From the NCBI RefSeq assembly GCF_041080655.1, contig NZ_CP163525.1, forward strand, positions 3,658,001 through 3,722,000: a stretch of 64,000 nucleotides of DNA. The letters run 5' to 3'. This document shows, piece after piece, positions 1 through 7,492 of the stretch. Positions within the stretch are counted from its first letter, which is position 1. Every line of letters starts with the position of its first letter. The position numbers were made by a program, and so were the translations under genes. This DNA is from Streptomyces sp. CG4 (GTDB taxonomy: Bacteria > Actinomycetota > Actinomycetes > Streptomycetales > Streptomycetaceae). Below the pieces are notes generated by a model. That model saw only the letters and a list, made by a program, of their open reading frames with translations. It was not told the origin of the DNA and made no database searches.

Positions 1-678
1 CGCCAGCACGGCCGGGATGCCGCAGACGATGCCCATGAGGACGACCCAGCCGAGCTGGACGTGGAGGAGACCGGCGGCCGCCACCGGGCCGGGGTGCGGT
101 GGCAGGAAGGCGTGGGTCATCGACAGGCCCGCCAGCAGGGGCAGGCAGTAGAGCAGGATCGACTTGCCGCCGCGCTTCGCCGCCGCGTAGACCAGCGGGG
201 CCAGGACGAAGATGCCCACGTCGAAGAAGACCGGGATGCCGAAGACCAGGCCCGTCAGGCCCATGGCGAGAGGGGCGCGCTTCTCGCCGGACAACGCCAG
301 CAGCCGGGCCGCCAGCACTTCCGCTCCGCCGCTCACCTCCAGGATCGCGCCGAGCATCGTGCCGAGGCCGATGATGATCGCGACGTGGCCGAGGATGCCG
401 CCCATGCCGGACTCGATGGTGGAGACGGCGTCGGAGCGCTGGACCGTGCCGAAGAGTTCGGTGACCGACAGACCGGCCAGCAGGCCCACGGCTATGGAGA
501 CGGCGAGGAGGGCCACGAACGGCTGGAGCCTGACCTTGATGATCAGGAAGAGGAGGAGGGCTATGCCCAGTGCCGCGACCGTGAGGAGGCCGGGGGTGCC
601 GTCGAGGAGGAGGAGCAGGCCTCCGGTGTGGGGTGGTGGCGGTGCGGTGGGGGTGGCTGCGGCAACGTAGTGGGACAT
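1..678 (-). CDS. GntP-family permease (gluconate or D-serine type), N-terminal part
   Basis: The first 226 residues of a membrane transporter are visible and the frame runs off the window edge. After a short Pro-rich N-terminus come alternating hydrophobic segments with the GntP-type blocks GLGTMLGAILEVSGGA (about 110-125) and GIPVFFDVGIFVLAPLVYAA, followed by HAFLPPHPGPVAAA. This family of H+ symporters carries gluconate, related sugar acids and, as DsdX, D-serine. The ATG at 678 lies 114 bases after ridA on the same strand, so it is probably the last gene of the operon starting at 2968. The D-amino acid enzymes nearby make D-serine-like cargo as plausible as gluconate. The substrate is inferred, not shown. 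Confidence 0.88.
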   Translation of the reverse strand, partial: MSHYVAAATPTAPPPPHTGGLLLLLDGTPGLLTVAALGIALLLFLIIKVRLQPFVALLAVSIAVGLLAGLSVTELFGTVQRSDAVSTIESGMGGILGHVAIIIGLGTMLGAILEVSGGAEVLAARLLALSGEKRAPLAMGLTGLVFGIPVFFDVGIFVLAPLVYAAAKRGGKSILLYCLPLLAGLSMTHAFLPPHPGPVAAAGLLHVQLGWVVLMGIVCGIPAVLA

Positions 679-728
679 ACGGGGGTCCTCTTCTTGAATG
701 CATCCTGCTTCTGGGTAGGGGGGAGCGC

Positions 729-756
729 GGCACGGCACCTCGGAAGGCGCCGTGCC
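729..756 (-). terminator. Hairpin between ridA and the permease gene
   Basis: An 8-bp perfect inverted repeat (GGCACGGC at 729-736, GCCGTGCC at 749-756) encloses a 12-base loop. It lies in the only real gap of the minus-strand operon. No T-run follows, so it may be an attenuating terminator or an RNA-stabilising stem. Confidence 0.4.
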
Positions 757-792
757 GTGACAGACGTACGGAGTGCGGGAGTTGACCGGCCG

Positions 793-1203
793 TCAGCCGA
801 GTACGGCGAGCGCGTCGATCTCGATGAGGAGGCCGGCCGGGAGACCGACGTAGACCGTGGTCCGGGCGGCGGGCGGCTGGGTGAGGCCCTGCTCCTCGAA
901 GTAGCCGTTGTAGATCTCGTTCATCTCGGCGAAGTGGTCCACGTCGGTCAGATAGACGCGGATCATCATCACGTCGTCCCAGCTCGCGCCGCCCTCTTCG
1001 AGGATCGCCCGGACGTTGGCGAGGGTCTGCAGGGTCTGTGCGCGCAGGGTGGGACCGGCCGGCGTCGGGGGCTTGCCCTCCTCGGCGGGCAGGAAGCCGA
1101 CCTGGCCGGCGACCTGGAGGATGTTGCCCTTCTTCACGCCGTGCGAGAACTTCGCGGGCGGGGTGGTGTGGGTCTTCGGGGTGAGCGCGATCTTGTCCGT
1201 CAT
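793..1203 (-). CDS. ridA: RidA/YjgF/RutC-family enamine/imine deaminase
   Basis: The 136-residue product has the usual RidA length. It carries the family signatures: QVAGQVGF near residue 30, the conserved Arg of AARTTVYV (R114) and the acidic residue of IEIDALA (E128) that line the active site. RidA proteins hydrolyse 2-aminoacrylate and related enamines released by PLP dehydratases. A D-serine/D-threonine-type PLP enzyme is encoded at 3134-4405, which gives RidA an obvious job here. The ATG overlaps the stop of the iclR-type gene by ATGA, indicating translational coupling in the minus-strand operon. Confidence 0.9.
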   Translation of the reverse strand: MTDKIALTPKTHTTPPAKFSHGVKKGNILQVAGQVGFLPAEEGKPPTPAGPTLRAQTLQTLANVRAILEEGGASWDDVMMIRVYLTDVDHFAEMNEIYNGYFEEQGLTQPPAARTTVYVGLPAGLLIEIDALAVLG

Positions 1204-1961
1204 TCGGGGTCCCTTACTGGCGTTCTTCCGGAGTACTCCCCGCTGATCGCGTCCGCGGTGCGGCGGACCTGCGGGAGCAGGGTGAGGAGTTCCTCGGCGG
1301 TGACGACGACGTTCGGCGCGGACACCGACATCGCGGCGACCACCCGGCCATCGGCGCCGCGGATGGGGGCGGCGACGCAGTTGATGGACTCCTCGTGGCC
1401 GCCGAGGTCGGTGGCCCAGCCCTGTTCGCGGACCTTCTCCAACTCCCGCAGGAACGCGGGGGCGTTGGGGGTCGAGCGGGCCGTGTACAGGGGGTAGTCG
1501 AGCTTGTCCGCGAGGGCGTGGCGCTCGGGTTCGGGCAGGTCGGCGAGGAGGAGTTTGGCGACGGCCGCGACCGTGATGGCGACGGGCTTGCCGATCCGCG
1601 AGTACATGCGGACCGGGTAGCGGCTCTCCACCTTGTCGATGTAGAGGACCTCGCCCTCCTCGTACACGGCGAGGTGCACGGTGTGGCCGCAGGCCTCGTT
1701 CAGCCGTACGAGGTGGGGGTGGGCGATCTCGCGGATGTCGAGGTTCTCCATCGCCTCCTGGGCGAGGGCGAAGAGGCGGGCGCCGAGGCGGTAGCGCTGG
1801 TCGGACTGGCGGTAGACCAGGCCGTGCTCGTGCAGGGTGCGCAGGAGGCGGAGCGCCGTGGACTTGTGCACGCCCAGGCGGTCGGCGACCTGGCCGAGGT
1901 CGGCGGGGCCCTCGGCGAGCAGCGGCAGGATGCTCAGGGCGCGGTCGACGGTCTGACTCAT
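1200..1961 (-). CDS. IclR-family transcriptional regulator
   Basis: The 253-residue protein has an N-terminal winged helix-turn-helix (DLGQVADRLGVHKSTALRLL, about residues 18-37). A long C-terminal effector domain follows, with the IclR pattern around INCVAAPIRGADGRVVAAMSVSAP. I chose the ATG at 1961 because it overlaps the kinase stop by ATGA and begins directly at the conserved QTVDRALSIL segment. The upstream in-frame extension lies inside the kinase gene. Such regulators bind palindromes and respond to small acids or aromatic ligands. Likely target sites are the phased repeats at 3089-3115 between the divergent units. Confidence 0.93.
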   Translation of the reverse strand: MSQTVDRALSILPLLAEGPADLGQVADRLGVHKSTALRLLRTLHEHGLVYRQSDQRYRLGARLFALAQEAMENLDIREIAHPHLVRLNEACGHTVHLAVYEEGEVLYIDKVESRYPVRMYSRIGKPVAITVAAVAKLLLADLPEPERHALADKLDYPLYTARSTPNAPAFLRELEKVREQGWATDLGGHEESINCVAAPIRGADGRVVAAMSVSAPNVVVTAEELLTLLPQVRRTADAISGEYSGRTPVRDPE

Positions 1962-2968
1962 GGGGTGTTCGCCTCCTCGGTGACCCGCTCGGCCTGCGTC
2001 CAGCCGGGGGCGAGTCGAAGTCTCCCCCATGCGGTGCCGTCCAGAGCGGTCAGGCGGTCGGCGTGGTCCCGGGTGGGGGGCGGGGCCACATCGCCGGGGG
2101 TGGTGAGGGCGGCGGCGGCGAAGAGGTGGCCTTGGCGAAGGCGGGCTGCGAGGGGGAGGCCGCGCAGGGTCGCGGAGAGGAATCCCGCGGCGAAGGCGTC
2201 ACCCGCGCCGGTGGCGGCCACGACGTCCACGGCCGGGGCCGGTTCGGAGGCGGGCGGCCGACCGCACGCGAACGCCGTCGCTCCCTTCGCCCCCTGCTTC
2301 ACCACCAGAACTCCCGGCTCGGGCAGCGCTTCCCGGATCGCCTCCGGTCCGCCGCTGACGCCCCAGGCCTCCGCCGCCTCGTCCTCGCCCACGAAGACCA
2401 GATCCGCGCGCCGGGCCAGTTCCAGCAGCGCGAGGGGTCCCTCGGCCGTACGCCACAGGTCCCGTCGGTGGTTCACGTCGAAGGACAGCAGGGGGCGGTG
2501 CGGGCCAGGAGCCGTCAGTTCGCGCAGCAGCGCGTGGCACTCGGGCGACAGCGCCGCCGTGATGCCGGACAGATGCAGGACCCGCCCGGCCCGTACCGCC
2601 GCCAGGTCCACGTTCCGTACGCTCATCGCGGATGCCGCCGAGCCCGCCCGGTAGTACGCCACCTCGTGCTCGCCCGTGCCCCGGTCGGCGGCCGTGCGGA
2701 AGTACACCCCCGTGGGCCGGGCCGGGTCCCGGTCGACCGACATGACGTCGACGCCGTACCCGGCGACCGCCTCCACCAGGTGCTGCCCGAACCCGTCCGC
2801 CCCCACCCGGCTCACCCACCGCACGCAGTGCCCGGCGGCGGCCAGCACGCAGGCCACGTTGGACTCGGCACCGCCGATCGCGCGGTCGAAGGAGGGCACG
2901 TCCGCGAGGCGCCCCGGGCGGCTGGGCAGGAAGGTGACCATGGACTCGCCGAGCGCTACGACGTCCAC
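1958..2968 (-). CDS. PfkB-family sugar kinase (2-keto-3-deoxygluconate kinase-like)
   Basis: About 336 residues. The N-terminus VDVVALGESMVTFLPS, the GGAESNVACVLAAAG block (about 30-44) and the C-terminal signature VAATGAGDAFAAGFLSA, with its catalytic Asp, mark a ribokinase/PfkB fold closest to KDG kinases. It is the first gene of the minus-strand operon and ends in an ATGA overlap with the IclR gene. The start is uncertain. The GTG at 2968 is the only good in-frame initiator before the conserved strand, but its Shine-Dalgarno is weak. A strong AGGAG near 3015 is not followed by a usable start codon. The substrate is inferred from family only. Confidence 0.85.
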   Translation of the reverse strand: MDVVALGESMVTFLPSRPGRLADVPSFDRAIGGAESNVACVLAAAGHCVRWVSRVGADGFGQHLVEAVAGYGVDVMSVDRDPARPTGVYFRTAADRGTGEHEVAYYRAGSAASAMSVRNVDLAAVRAGRVLHLSGITAALSPECHALLRELTAPGPHRPLLSFDVNHRRDLWRTAEGPLALLELARRADLVFVGEDEAAEAWGVSGGPEAIREALPEPGVLVVKQGAKGATAFACGRPPASEPAPAVDVVAATGAGDAFAAGFLSATLRGLPLAARLRQGHLFAAAALTTPGDVAPPPTRDHADRLTALDGTAWGRLRLAPGWTQAERVTEEANTP

Positions 2969-3044
2969 CCACGCGTGCGCAACGATCCCGGCGTAAGCAG
3001 CGTCGTCGATGATGGCTCCTGTCGATGTCCGGGTGACGGCTCCG

Positions 3045-3073
3045 TTGACCCGGTGTTCGCGAGATGCTAGACA
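3045..3073 (+). promoter_or_regulatory. Candidate sigma-70-type promoter of the PLP enzyme operon
   Basis: TTGACC (3045-3050), a 17-base spacer and TAGACA (3068-3073) form a reasonable Streptomyces promoter. It reads toward the gene at 3134 and would start transcripts near 3080, just before the inverted repeats. Confidence 0.4.
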
Positions 3074-3093
3074 CCAGTTAGCAAGACATGCAA
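3064..3093 (-). promoter_or_regulatory. Candidate promoter of the kinase-iclR-ridA-permease operon
   Basis: Read on the minus strand, TTGCAT (3093-3088), 18 bases and TAGCAT (3069-3064) form a promoter facing the kinase. Its -35 box overlaps the leftmost TGCAA half-site, so one bound regulator could control both directions. Confidence 0.35.
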
Positions 3094-3115
3094 TGACCGT
3101 TGCACATATTGCAAC
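3089..3115. promoter_or_regulatory. Phased inverted repeats, probable operator for the IclR regulator
   Basis: Three half-sites lie in a row: TGCAA at 3089-3093, TTGCA at 3100-3104 and TGCAA at 3110-3114. The second and third form a perfect dyad, GTTGCA-CATAT-TGCAAC (3099-3115). The first and second form TGCAA-N6-TTGCA. The 10-11 base phasing puts all sites on one helix face. This is a typical layout for IclR-type dimers and tetramers. Confidence 0.6.
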
Positions 3116-3133
3116 GATCAGGAGAGGGGCTCC

Positions 3134-4405
3134 ATGCGCACCGAAGCGCTCGCCCGACTGGCCGGGGAACGTGTCGACCACCGCTTCAAGGGCCTCCCGC
3201 CCGACGCCGACGGCCTGACCGTCGGCGAACTGGCCGCCCAGCGCCGCAACCTCTTCCGCCCGGCGGACGGCTTCACCACGCCCGTCCTCGCCCTGTCCGC
3301 CGAGCGCCTGGAGCACAACCTCGCGCTCATGGAGACCTACACCGCCCGGCACGGCCTCGCGTTCGCCCCGCACGGCAAGACGTCCATGGCCCCGCGGCTC
3401 TTCCAGCGCCAGATCGAGCACGGCGCCTGGGGCATCACGCTGGCCGTGCCGCACCAGGTGCGGGTCGCCCGGGAGTTCGGGGTCCAGCGGATCTTTCTCG
3501 CAAACGAGGTCGTGGACGCCGCCGCCCTCCGATGGATCGCCGGCGAGCTCGCCGCCGACCCCGGCTTCCGGTTCATCTGCTACGTCGACTCCGTCCGCGG
3601 CGTCGAGCTGATGGACGCGGCCCTCGGGGACACCGGGCGCCCGCTGGACGTCGTCATCGAGCTGGGCGCCGGCGACGGCGCCCGTACCGGTGTGCGCACG
3701 GAGGCGGATGCCCGCGCCGTGGCCGATGCCGTGGCCCGGACGCGGACCCTGCGGCTCGTGGGTGTCGCGGGGTACGAGGCCCAGGTGCCCGGCGCCGACA
3801 CGGAGCTGGTGCGCGAGTGGCTGGAGAGGCTGGTCGCGCTCGCCGTGGAGTTCGACAAGGCCGGGCGGTTCGCCGGCGCCGGCGAGATCGTGGTGAGCGC
3901 CGGCGGCAGCGAGTGGTTCGACGCCGTCGCCGACGTCTTCGCCCGGATCCCCGGCCTCTCGCTGCCCGTCCTGAAGCTGCTGCGCTCCGGCGCCTACGTC
4001 TCCCACGACGACGTGCACTACCGCAGGCTCACCCCGTTCAACCGGGTGCCCGCGGAGGGCGCGCTGGAGCCCGCGTTCCGGCTGTGGGCCCAGGTCGTCT
4101 CCCGGCCCTCCGCCGACCAGGCGTTCCTCAACGCCGGCAAGCGGGACGCGGCCTACGACCTCGACCTTCCGGTGGCGCACGTGGTACGCCGGGACGGCAC
4201 CGAGCGCCCGGCGACCGGCATCGAGGTGAGCGCCCTGTCCGACCAGCACCTGTGGCTGCGTACCGCCCCGGACGCGGACGTCGAGGTCGGCGACTGGATC
4301 GGCCTCGGGCTGTCCCACCCGTGCACGTCCTTCGACAAGTGGCAGCTGATCCCGGTGGCGGAGGCGGACGGCACGGTCGTCGACTACATCCGTACGTTCT
4401 TCTAG
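3134..4405 (+). CDS. D-serine dehydratase/D-threonine aldolase-like PLP enzyme (amino acid deaminase)
   Basis: The 423-residue protein belongs to the alanine-racemase-fold D-threonine aldolase/DSD group. The PLP lysine sits in APHGKTSMAP (K82). A C-terminal HxC pair (H395, C397 in LSHPCTSFDKW) matches the Zn ligands of eukaryotic-type D-serine dehydratase. Such enzymes deaminate D-serine or D-threonine, or cleave 3-hydroxy D-amino acids. The ATG at 3134 follows AGGAGAGG with good spacing. It begins the plus-strand unit divergent from the IclR operon and precedes an N-acyl-D-amino-acid deacylase, consistent with D-amino acid use. The exact substrate is not visible. Confidence 0.87.
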   Translation: MRTEALARLAGERVDHRFKGLPPDADGLTVGELAAQRRNLFRPADGFTTPVLALSAERLEHNLALMETYTARHGLAFAPHGKTSMAPRLFQRQIEHGAWGITLAVPHQVRVAREFGVQRIFLANEVVDAAALRWIAGELAADPGFRFICYVDSVRGVELMDAALGDTGRPLDVVIELGAGDGARTGVRTEADARAVADAVARTRTLRLVGVAGYEAQVPGADTELVREWLERLVALAVEFDKAGRFAGAGEIVVSAGGSEWFDAVADVFARIPGLSLPVLKLLRSGAYVSHDDVHYRRLTPFNRVPAEGALEPAFRLWAQVVSRPSADQAFLNAGKRDAAYDLDLPVAHVVRRDGTERPATGIEVSALSDQHLWLRTAPDADVEVGDWIGLGLSHPCTSFDKWQLIPVAEADGTVVDYIRTFF

Positions 4406-4460
4406 CAGCCGGGGAATTACAGGAGCCCGGGAAAGGGAGCCGGGGAAAGGGAGGCGGGGC

Positions 4461-6071
4461 ATGGAGGACCTGGTCATCCGGGACGCCGATGTCGTCGACG
4501 GCAGCGGGGCACCCTCGTACCGGGCCGATGTGGTGCTCGACGGCGGCCGGATCGTCTCGATCGTCAAGGAGGCCGCTGCGGCCGGCTGCCAACGACCGCG
4601 TGCCGTACGCGAGTTGGATGCCGAAGGCCTGGTCCTCTCCCCCGGCTTCATCGACATGCACGCCCACTCCGACCTCGCCCTGCTGCGCGACCCGGACCAC
4701 AGCGCGAAGGCCGCGCAGGGGGTCACGCTGGAGGTCCTCGGCCAGGACGGGCTGTCGTACGCGCCGGTGGACGACCGCACGCTGGAGGAGGTGCGGCGGG
4801 CGATCACCGGGTGGAACGGATACGGCGACGACCTCGACTTCGACTGGCGGTCGGTCGGCGAGTACCTCGACCGGCTGGACCGCGGGATCGCCGTGAACGC
4901 GGCCTATCTCGTCCCGCAGGGCACGGTCCGCGCCCTCGTCGTCGGCTGGGAGGACCGCCCGGCGACCCCCGAAGAGCTGGACCGGATGCGGCAGTCGGTG
5001 GCCGAGGGGATGGCGCAGGGCGCGGTCGGGCTGTCCTCCGGGCTCACCTACACGCCCGGCATGTACGCCCCGGACACCGAACTGACCGAACTGTGCCGGG
5101 TGGTGGCGTCGTACGGCGGCTATTACTGCCCGCACCACCGCTCCTACGGCGCCGGCGCTCTGGAAGCGTACGCCGAGATGGTCGCTCTCACCCGGGACGC
5201 CGGCTGTCCGCTGCACCTCGCGCACGCCACCATGAACTTCGGCGTGAACGAGGGCCGGGCGCCCGAGCTGCTGGCCCTGCTCGACCAGGCGCTGGACTCC
5301 GGCGCGGACATCACCCTGGACACCTATCCCTACACCCCCGGCTGCACCACCCTGGCCGCGCTGCTGCCCAGCTGGGCGAGCGAGGGCGGCCCGGCGGAGA
5401 TCCTGGCCCGGCTCGCCGACCCGGCGACCGCCGAGCGGATCCGGCACCATCTGGAGGTGACCGGCTCGGACGGCTGCCACGGCGTGCGCGTGGAGTGGGA
5501 GACGATCGAGATCTCCGGCGTCCGCGACCCCGCACTGGGGGACCTGGTGGGCCGTACCGTCCGGGAGGCGGCGGAACTGCGCGGCGACTCCGCCTGGGAG
5601 ACGGCCCGTCGGCTCCTGATCGAGGACCGGCTCGGTACGACGATCCTCCAGCACGTCGGCCACGAGGACAACGTCCGCACGATCATGCGGCACCGCGGCC
5701 ACACCGGCGGCTCCGACGGCATCCTCCAGGGCGACAAGCCGCACCCGCGCGCCTACGGCACCTTCCCGCGCTATCTCGGCCACTACGTACGGGAGTTGGG
5801 CGTGCTCTCGCTGGAGGAGTGCGTCGCCCACCTCACCGCACGGCCCGCGGCCCGGCTGCGACTGCCGGACCGCGGTCTGGTGCGCGAGGGGTACCGGGCC
5901 GACCTGGTGCTGTTCGACCCGGCGACGGTGGCGCCCGGCGCGACCTTCGCCGCGCCCAAGGCGCTGCCCACCGGGATCCCGCACGTCCTCGTCGACGGCC
6001 GGTTCGTCATCGAGGACGGGAAGCGGACGGACGTGCTCGCGGGCCGGTCCGTCCGCCGTACACCGGTGTGA
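4461..6071 (+). CDS. N-acyl-D-amino-acid deacylase (D-aminoacylase), amidohydrolase family
   Basis: The 536-residue product has an amidohydrolase barrel. FIDMHAHSDLALL carries the HxH metal ligands (H67, H69). Further His-rich strands follow (CPHHRSYGAG, HLAHATMNFG) and a late HPRAYGTFPRYLG block is typical of D-aminoacylases. Where many relatives have a Cys ligand in a GxCG motif, this one reads EVLGQDGLSYAP. The enzyme would release free D-amino acids from N-acyl forms, feeding the deaminase encoded 55 bases upstream. GGAGGCGGGGC before the ATG is a strong ribosome site. The gene ends 10 bases before the convergent protease gene. Confidence 0.9.
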   Translation: MEDLVIRDADVVDGSGAPSYRADVVLDGGRIVSIVKEAAAAGCQRPRAVRELDAEGLVLSPGFIDMHAHSDLALLRDPDHSAKAAQGVTLEVLGQDGLSYAPVDDRTLEEVRRAITGWNGYGDDLDFDWRSVGEYLDRLDRGIAVNAAYLVPQGTVRALVVGWEDRPATPEELDRMRQSVAEGMAQGAVGLSSGLTYTPGMYAPDTELTELCRVVASYGGYYCPHHRSYGAGALEAYAEMVALTRDAGCPLHLAHATMNFGVNEGRAPELLALLDQALDSGADITLDTYPYTPGCTTLAALLPSWASEGGPAEILARLADPATAERIRHHLEVTGSDGCHGVRVEWETIEISGVRDPALGDLVGRTVREAAELRGDSAWETARRLLIEDRLGTTILQHVGHEDNVRTIMRHRGHTGGSDGILQGDKPHPRAYGTFPRYLGHYVRELGVLSLEECVAHLTARPAARLRLPDRGLVREGYRADLVLFDPATVAPGATFAAPKALPTGIPHVLVDGRFVIEDGKRTDVLAGRSVRRTPV

Positions 6072-6081
6072 CGGCTGGCCC

Positions 6082-6915
6082 TTACGGCTTCGGCAGGGTG
6101 CAGCCGGCCGCGTCGAGGTTCAGCTTGTTGCCCGTGGTGAAGCAGGCCGGGATCTGGTAGATCTCCTCGGCGTAGTTGATGCCCTGGTGGATGGTGACGT
6201 TGCCGTTCTCGTCCACCTCGCAGGGGTTGTTCTCGGTGCAGCGCTCGCCGTCCTCGTTGCCGGTGTTGTTGACGGCGACGACCTTGCCGGTGCTGGTGTC
6301 GATCACCGGGGAGCCCGAGGTGCCGCCGATGGTGTTGCACGCGGAGGTGTAGCGGACCGAGTCCTTCCAGGTCCAGTCGCCCTCCTTCAGCCGGTACACG
6401 AACCCGTCGACGCTGCAGCTGTAGGTGCGCTTCCAGTAGCCGGAGACGACCTTGATGGCGGTGCCGGCGGTGGGGTGGCTGTCGTTCACGGTGAGCGGGC
6501 TGATGCCGTACGCGCTCTTGATCTTCGCGTAGGTGGTGGTCAGCTGGTAGATCGTGACGTCCGTGTCCGTCATGGTCGAGTAGACGACCTGGTTGGCGCG
6601 GAGGGTGGCGACCTTGCTGCCGGAGGAGTTGAGCAGGCCGAAGGTACGGCTGGAGGACTGGCCGGTGATGACCTGGCCGGGGTCCGGGAAGCCGGTCTCC
6701 AGGCAGTGGCCGTTGGTCAGCACGAGCGCCGGGTCGCTGTCGGCCGAGTTGGGGAAGCGGATCACGGAGCCGGAGCAGTTGCTCAGCGCGACGGTCCCGG
6801 CGAAGTCGACGGTCGCCTTGGGCTTGACGGCGGTGTGCGGCGCGGCGACCGCGGGGGCGGCGCCCAGCCCGGCCAGGGCCAGGGAGGAGAGCGCGGCAAG
6901 GAGAGGCTTGTTCAT
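6082..6915 (-). CDS. Secreted trypsin-like (S1) serine protease
   Basis: The 277-residue precursor starts with a Sec signal (MNKPLL, a hydrophobic core, then AVAAP near residue 25). The triad is visible: H70 in LTNGHC, D119 in TDTDVTIYQL and S200 in GGTSGSPV. Several cysteines could form disulfides in the extracellular mature enzyme. I placed the start at the ATG at 6915 because it directly precedes the signal peptide and has GGGGACC upstream. An in-frame upstream extension to 6987 lacks signal character. The gene converges on the deacylase gene. The natural substrate is unknown. Confidence 0.9.
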   Translation of the reverse strand: MNKPLLAALSSLALAGLGAAPAVAAPHTAVKPKATVDFAGTVALSNCSGSVIRFPNSADSDPALVLTNGHCLETGFPDPGQVITGQSSSRTFGLLNSSGSKVATLRANQVVYSTMTDTDVTIYQLTTTYAKIKSAYGISPLTVNDSHPTAGTAIKVVSGYWKRTYSCSVDGFVYRLKEGDWTWKDSVRYTSACNTIGGTSGSPVIDTSTGKVVAVNNTGNEDGERCTENNPCEVDENGNVTIHQGINYAEEIYQIPACFTTGNKLNLDAAGCTLPKP

Positions 6916-7024
6916 GTGGGGGTCCCCTCTTGTGACGACTTGGGCGACCGGAGATCTTCCGGCCGCCCGCTCGCTTGTCATGCGCATTGTCGAGGTAGGA
7001 AGCGGATGCGAACAAGAAGCCGGC

Positions 7025-7387
7025 TCAGGCCGTAGGGGTTTCCCTGTGCGCCACGGGCCGGGTGACGCGCCTCCCCCCTGACGTCGACGTCGATGTCGTC
7101 CGGCACAGCGCGAAACGGGATGTGGGCGCCGCGTCCACCACCAGGGAGTCCCTGGGCCCCGGTTCGGGCAGCCCGCGGGCGGCGACCGCCAGTTCGCCGA
7201 GCGTCCGCGCCCCGTGGACCTGACCGAGCCGGTCGTCCAACTCGCCCAGCGGCAGACGGCCGTCCGCCACGGCCGCCTTGACCCGCTCGACGACGCGCTA
7301 GCGATCCTCGTCGGAGGCGAGCAGGTCGGAAGGAGCCGAAGAGGACGCCGGCTTGCCGACGGGAGAGGAAGCAGAGTGCTCGGTCAT
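7025..7387 (-). pseudogene. DUF1707 (SHOCT-like) protein gene interrupted by a TAG codon
   Basis: From the ATG at 7387 the frame reads 29 residues ending LLASDEDR, then a TAG (7300-7298), then RVVERVKAAVADGRLPLGE and LDDRLGQVHGARTLGELAVA. The two halves together make one DUF1707 domain. In intact relatives the stop position is usually Glu (GAG), so a single G-to-T change explains it. The domain is found at the N-terminus of small actinobacterial membrane or regulatory proteins of unknown role. The C-terminal 40 residues look unlike known family tails, so further damage is possible. A GTG at 7270 could still initiate a truncated product. Confidence 0.7.
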
Positions 7388-7492
7388 ACGGGCCACTCTC
7401 ACCCGCCGGCCGACCCGCCACCGCACGCCGGTCGGCCAAGTGGCCGGTAACGAACCACGGTTGACGCGAAGCCACCTCCCGCCGCCCGCCGT

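Noticed and set aside
1958..4807. A 949-codon minus-strand open frame across the PLP enzyme gene
   Set aside because: Only its last 336 codons encode the kinase. The rest is antisense to the 3134-4405 gene and is low-complexity Arg/Gly/Val sequence, a usual artefact of high-GC third positions.
6978..7475. A 165-codon minus-strand frame across the DUF1707 region
   Set aside because: It is out of phase with the recognisable DUF1707 domain and is Arg/Gly-rich. The broken-gene reading explains the region better.
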